From positions 183,527-192,663 of the forward strand of contig DDGE01000039.1 of NCBI GenBank assembly GCA_002337545.1: a stretch of DNA of 9,137 nt, in the 5' to 3' direction. This DNA comes from Phycisphaerales bacterium UBA1910 (GTDB lineage Bacteria > Planctomycetota > Phycisphaerae > Phycisphaerales > UBA1924). Both the position numbers and the translations under genes were made by a program. Below are positions 6,270-9,137 of this stretch, in pieces; positions within the stretch are counted from its first letter, which is position 1, and each line of letters begins with the position of its first letter. A model generated the notes under the pieces. It had not been told where the DNA came from. It made no database searches and saw only the letters and a list, made by a program, of their open reading frames with translations.

Positions 6270-7073
6270 TTACTTCGCAGGGATTTTGAGCGTCATCCCA
6301 ACGAAAATGGTGTCGGCGCTCTCGATCTCATTGAGCTCGACGATCTCGTTGGCACGCTTGGAGGTACCGAGGAGCTTGTATGCGATTTCACCGAGCGTAT
6401 CGCCGGGTTTTACGGTGTAGACCCGATCACCCGAGCGTTTCACGGTCGATGACTTCCCACGCTCTTGCAGCGTGATGATTGGGGCGTCACCGGGGAGCCG
6501 GAGCTTCATGCCAACCTTGAGCACCAGATCCGGGCCGAGCTTATCCGCGTTGAGTGATTCGATATCTCGATATCGGTCACCATCGCCGAGATAGCGACGA
6601 GCGATGCCAATCAGCGTATCGCCGGATTCAACGGTGTACAGATGATATGTCGGTTCGGGGATCTCCCGGATGGGCTCTTGCTGGACCGGCTGTTTCGGCT
6701 TCCAGTCGCCGGCGACGGGGTACTCCGCTTTCTTCACGGTTTCCTGTGCGTACTTGATCGCGTCATCGAGGATTGAGGTCGAACCGGGGTTGGTATTGTC
6801 GATCTCGACCGGCGCATGACTCGGTTGTGTCTGCGCACCGGAGGCGTATTCATTCGAGCGAACCTGCTCGGCGATATCTCTGAAAGCGTTGTTGATGCCC
6901 TGAGACTCACGCGGGCCGAGCGTCGCGATCGGGGTGCGGGTCTCCTGCTCGCCCTGGGCGAGGTTCTGGAGCGACATTTTGTTCGCCTGCGAGAAATGAT
7001 CGCTGACGAGCACGCCAACGACGAGCACGAGGACGAAACCGATGATGAGCGCGAGCTTGCTTTCTTTGGTCAC
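6270..7073 (-). CDS. Membrane-anchored protein with two LysM domains
   Basis: Probable peptidoglycan-binding protein of 267 residues. A short tail (MTKESK from the GTG at 7073) is followed by one transmembrane helix (about 7-23), a polar linker of about 115 residues rich in Gln, Pro and Thr, and two LysM domains: about 143-193 (YTVESGDTLIGIARRYLG...GMKLRLP split over the domain) and about 217-265 (YTVKPGDTLGEIAYKLLG). LysM domains bind N-acetylglucosamine in peptidoglycan. No enzymatic domain is present. I prefer the GTG at 7073 because AAGGA lies 7 bases upstream; an in-frame ATG at 7100 lacks any Shine-Dalgarno and would add nine residues. The gene lies between rsmH and the ftsL-like gene in one direction, so a role in wall growth or division is suggested but not shown. 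Confidence 0.85.
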   Translation of the reverse strand: MTKESKLALIIGFVLVLVVGVLVSDHFSQANKMSLQNLAQGEQETRTPIATLGPRESQGINNAFRDIAEQVRSNEYASGAQTQPSHAPVEIDNTNPGSTSILDDAIKYAQETVKKAEYPVAGDWKPKQPVQQEPIREIPEPTYHLYTVESGDTLIGIARRYLGDGDRYRDIESLNADKLGPDLVLKVGMKLRLPGDAPIITLQERGKSSTVKRSGDRVYTVKPGDTLGEIAYKLLGTSKRANEIVELNEIESADTIFVGMTLKIPAK

Positions 7074-7080
7074 AGCCGCT

Positions 7081-7085
7081 TCCTT
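7081..7085 (-). promoter_or_regulatory. Ribosome binding site deciding the LysM gene start
   Basis: AAGGA on the minus strand, 7 bases before the GTG at 7073. The alternative ATG at 7100 has no comparable site before it. Confidence 0.5.
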
Positions 7086-7195
7086 GCCGAGTGATGCCAT
7101 CGTTGAGCGTAGTGCCGAATCCCTGGCACGACGCGTTCAGAAATCATGAAGTCGATGAGCGTGCTCTCGCACACCGATCGGTTGTCCCGCGCGGG

Positions 7196-8140
7196 TCACT
7201 TCCCCGCCCGGATCCCACGGAGCTTTGCCGAACGCGCCCGCGGGTTGCTCGCGATCTCGGCGTCTCCCGCCTCGATCGGTTTGCGTGTGATCGACTCGCA
7301 CCAATCGTTGCTCGTCCATTCGCTGATCGCCCGTTTCACCGGACGATCCTCGAGCGAGTGGAACGCGATGATCCCCACACGAGCGCCAGTAGCGATCCAG
7401 CTCGGGTTCCCCGCGTGGCTCTTCTTGAGCGCGATCCCGATCGATCGGAGCAGCGCGTCGAGGCTGCCCAGTTCGTCGTTGACCGCGATGCGAAGGGCCT
7501 GGAAGGTCTTCGTCGCCGGATGGATGCTGCCGCGCGGGCCGGGGATCGCCGAACGCACGATCTCGGCAAGCCGATCAGTCGTTGTAATCGGTTCAACCTC
7601 CCGAGCAGCAACAAGTTTTGATGCGATCCTTCGCGCGGATTTGTCTTCGCCGAATCTGAAGATGATCTGCGCCAAGTCCTTTTCGGGAAGGGTGTTCACT
7701 AACTCCTCCGCCGTGATCGGCATGGAGGGGTCCAGACGCATATCGAGCGGGCCGGAGAACCGGAAGCTCAACCCCCGCTGGGGATCATCGACTTGGGTGC
7801 TCGCGAACCCCAGATCCGCGATGACCATGTCCGCTTTGAGCCCCAAGTTATTGATCGCGCGGGGCAGTTCCGCGAAGTTCCCCCGGATCGCGTGGACCTT
7901 GGCCGAGCCGGGGGCATCCGGACACAAAGCATTGGCAACACTGACCTTGGCGCGATCGAGGTTCCCCTGATCCATGTCGTTGAGGATGATGGTCCCGTCC
8001 GGGCCCAGGCGCTCGGCGATCATGCAAGCATGCCCCCCTAGGCCCGCGGTGCAATCGACATAGACCTGCCCCGGGTGGGGATCGAGCAGTTCGATGACCT
8101 CCTCGGGGAGGACCGGGATGTGGGTGAGTTCGTCGCCCAT
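7196..8140 (-). CDS. rsmH: 16S rRNA (cytosine-1402 N4) methyltransferase RsmH
   Basis: S-adenosylmethionine-dependent enzyme that methylates C1402 of 16S rRNA in the decoding centre; formerly MraW. The start at 8140 gives 314 residues, normal for the family, and opens with the diagnostic HIPVLPEEV (7-15). Next come VDCTAGLGGH (28-37, SAM-binding loop), LNDMDQ, GNFAEL, and VIADLGFASTQVDDPQRGLSF, seen as two adjoining parts. Near the C-terminus is FHSLEDR (260-266). A longer frame up to 8236 would overlap the divergent gene and adds unrelated residues. It is the first gene of the minus-strand division operon; no mraZ lies next to it. The start has no Shine-Dalgarno sequence, and the 10-base inverted repeat at 8144-8178 lies directly before it. 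Confidence 0.96.
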   Translation of the reverse strand: MGDELTHIPVLPEEVIELLDPHPGQVYVDCTAGLGGHACMIAERLGPDGTIILNDMDQGNLDRAKVSVANALCPDAPGSAKVHAIRGNFAELPRAINNLGLKADMVIADLGFASTQVDDPQRGLSFRFSGPLDMRLDPSMPITAEELVNTLPEKDLAQIIFRFGEDKSARRIASKLVAAREVEPITTTDRLAEIVRSAIPGPRGSIHPATKTFQALRIAVNDELGSLDALLRSIGIALKKSHAGNPSWIATGARVGIIAFHSLEDRPVKRAISEWTSNDWCESITRKPIEAGDAEIASNPRARSAKLRGIRAGK

Positions 8141-8143
8141 GGG

Positions 8144-8178
8144 GTGAGGATAGACACCCGGTTTCGGGCTATCCTCAC
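8144..8178. repeat. Long inverted repeat filling the rsmH / zinc-ribbon divergent gap
   Basis: GTGAGGATAG (8144-8153) and CTATCCTCAC (8169-8178) are perfect inverted copies with a 15-base spacer. The spacer itself holds CCCG-GTTT-CGGG (8157-8168), so the DNA or RNA can form a stem of 10 plus 4 bp with a 3-base bulge. The outer arms end 2-3 bases from the start codons of both divergent genes. Each arm contains TATCCT, reading toward its gene 5-6 bases before the start codon, a passable -10 box. No good -35 box was found for either direction. It could be an operator, a bidirectional promoter for leaderless transcripts, or a hairpin in the 5' leaders. Confidence 0.7.
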
Positions 8179-8180
8179 GC

Positions 8181-8591
8181 GTGACGAATCGGGGTACGCA
8201 GATCAGTCCAGAGCGCATCATCACCAGCGCTTCCACTCGCAGCGATGTCGCCCAGATCCTCTACGGGCTAAGCATCCGAGGCGTGCGTGCCGACGCGATC
8301 GACAACCCCTCCAAAGACCCCTTCTCCGACATACCCGGTGCCAAACCCGATCGTTTCCTCGTGGTGCTCATGGATGGGAACGCGATTCAGGAGCGTATTG
8401 CACGAGAATCCATCGAATCGATCTGGGACGCGATCCTTGAAGACTGCGACCGGGCCGTGACCGGGAGCGGGCACTGCTCGTTCTGTGGGTACGATGTCGA
8501 ACGACTCCCCCGCCCCACCGTTTGCCCTGAATGCGGGGTTAATGTCGACTCAGTTGCGGCGCGTCGGGTTGTACGCGATAGGAGGCTCTGA
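8181..8591 (+). CDS. Small protein with C-terminal zinc ribbon (CxxCGYD type)
   Basis: Uncharacterised soluble protein of 136 residues. GTG at 8181 is the only possible start: the frame has a TAG at 8151-8153 and no other start codon between. Residues about 20-90 (SDVAQILYGLSIRGVRADAID...FLVVLMDGNAIQERI) look like a small alpha/beta domain resembling DUF2007-type signal-transducing domains; this is a weak resemblance by eye. The C-terminus has a four-cysteine zinc ribbon, CSFCGYD (Cys99, Cys102) and CPECG (Cys115, Cys118), matching the CxxCGYDLRGLP...CPECG motif common in planctomycetes. No Shine-Dalgarno precedes the start. The stop is immediately followed by the stop of the opposite aminopeptidase gene. 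Function unknown; protein or nucleic acid contacts through the ribbon are possible. Confidence 0.72.
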   Translation: MTNRGTQISPERIITSASTRSDVAQILYGLSIRGVRADAIDNPSKDPFSDIPGAKPDRFLVVLMDGNAIQERIARESIESIWDAILEDCDRAVTGSGHCSFCGYDVERLPRPTVCPECGVNVDSVAARRVVRDRRL

Positions 8592-9137
8592 TCATTCCGC
8601 AGCCGCCGGCCAACCATCACGCAGGAACTTGCCGTCCTTGTGGAAGACTTCGCCGTCGGCGCTGATCTCGCCGCCGTCGCGCAGATCGCACACCATATCC
8701 CAGTGCAGCGCGGACTCGTTGAAGGACCCGGATTCGGGGTATCCCATTCCGCACGCGGCGTGGAAGGTGCCTCCGATCTTCTCGTCGAAGAGGGTGTTCT
8801 TGGAGAACTCCTTGATCGCGTAGTTCGTGCCGATCGCGATCTCGCCCATGCCCCGGGCACCCTCGTCCTGATCGAGCATCGCGATGAGGAACTCCTCGTT
8901 CTTCTTCGCGCTCGCATCAACAACGCGCCCGTCCTTGAACTGCAGGCGGATGCCGTCCACTTCGCGTCCGTTGTAGACGCCGGGGAATGTGTAGTTGACA
9001 TGCCCGTCCGCGCCCTGCGGGCCGCAGAAGACCTCGCCGTCGGGGAAGTTCTCGCCGCCGGAGCAGTTAACCCAGATGGACTTGCTCGAATCGATGTTGA
9101 CGCGCAAATCCGTTCCGTCGTGGTCGGTGCCCGCGGG
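8592..9137 (-). CDS. M29-family aminopeptidase (AmpS/PepS/aminopeptidase T type), C-terminal part
   Basis: Metal-dependent cytoplasmic aminopeptidase that removes N-terminal residues from peptides. The frame is open to the window edge; the last 181 residues are seen and the start lies beyond 9137. The visible sequence begins at AGTDHDGTDLRVNID and follows the family closely. All expected metal ligands and catalytic residues of M29 enzymes are recognisable: Glu in FPDGEVF, Glu in MGEIAIGTN, His in GGTFHAACG, Tyr in GYPESG, and His and Asp in ALHWDMV. It should therefore be active. The TTG at 9107 is an internal Leu codon and not a start. It converges on the zinc-ribbon gene with no intergenic base; no terminator hairpin was seen between them. 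Confidence 0.93.
   Translation of the reverse strand, partial: PAGTDHDGTDLRVNIDSSKSIWVNCSGGENFPDGEVFCGPQGADGHVNYTFPGVYNGREVDGIRLQFKDGRVVDASAKKNEEFLIAMLDQDEGARGMGEIAIGTNYAIKEFSKNTLFDEKIGGTFHAACGMGYPESGSFNESALHWDMVCDLRDGGEISADGEVFHKDGKFLRDGWPAAAE

Noticed and set aside
7112..7129. GTGCC/GGCAC stem between rsmH and the LysM gene
   Set aside because: Only 5 bp with an 8-base loop and no T run; too weak to call a terminator.
7186..7195. CCCGCGCGGG palindrome next to the rsmH stop
   Set aside because: It has no loop or T run, and such short GC palindromes are expected by chance at this base composition.
7091..7970. Long plus-strand frames opposite rsmH
   Set aside because: They lie antisense to a confidently identified gene, show no recognisable motif, and are typical of high-GC shadow frames.
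8141..8236. N-terminal extension of rsmH to 8236
   Set aside because: RsmH proteins normally begin just before the HIPVL motif; the extension overlaps the divergent gene and the inverted repeat.

Overview
The window reads as ordinary, densely coded bacterial chromosome of fairly high GC. I infer a planctomycete, probably of the Phycisphaerae type. Three things point there: two secreted proteins ending in PEP-CTERM-type tails (VPAPGS...RRRR and VPLPSAA...KRRA), a CxxCGYD...LP...CPECG zinc ribbon of a kind common in planctomycete proteins, and a reduced division cluster with a LysM protein inside it. No rRNA or tRNA gene, CRISPR array, transposase or phage gene was seen.

Layout. (1) Positions 1-1820, plus strand: the 3' end of valS (valyl-tRNA synthetase) overlaps by 4 bases a lipoprotein gene for an HExxH zinc-peptidase-like protein. 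(2) Positions 1820-3664, minus strand: two tandem paralogous genes for secreted PEP-CTERM proteins of 243 residues each. Each has its own ribosome binding site, candidate promoter and intrinsic terminator. (3) Positions 3740-8140, minus strand: a division and cell-wall (dcw) type operon in the order rsmH, LysM membrane protein, ftsL-like gene, ftsI. (4) Positions 8141-8180: a 40-base divergent gap almost filled by a long inverted repeat. (5) Positions 8181-8591, plus strand: a small zinc-ribbon protein. It meets, with no base between the stop codons, the C-terminal part of an M29 aminopeptidase gene on the minus strand (8592 to the window end).

How the genes work together: rsmH methylates 16S rRNA and is a standard leading gene of dcw clusters. 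The FtsL-like protein and FtsI are expected to act together at the septum, and the LysM protein, anchored in the membrane with two peptidoglycan-binding domains, plausibly works at the same wall. The PEP-CTERM pair probably forms surface or matrix proteins sorted by an exosortase encoded elsewhere. ValS and the aminopeptidase are housekeeping enzymes.

I found no clear new multi-gene system. The points most worth a second look are the PEP-CTERM pair carrying two different sorting tails, the palindrome shared by two start codons that lack a Shine-Dalgarno (SD) sequence, and the LysM gene inside the division operon. Every stretch without a gene is under 300 bases; the two longest (2603-2820 and 3553-3739) hold the promoters and terminator listed.
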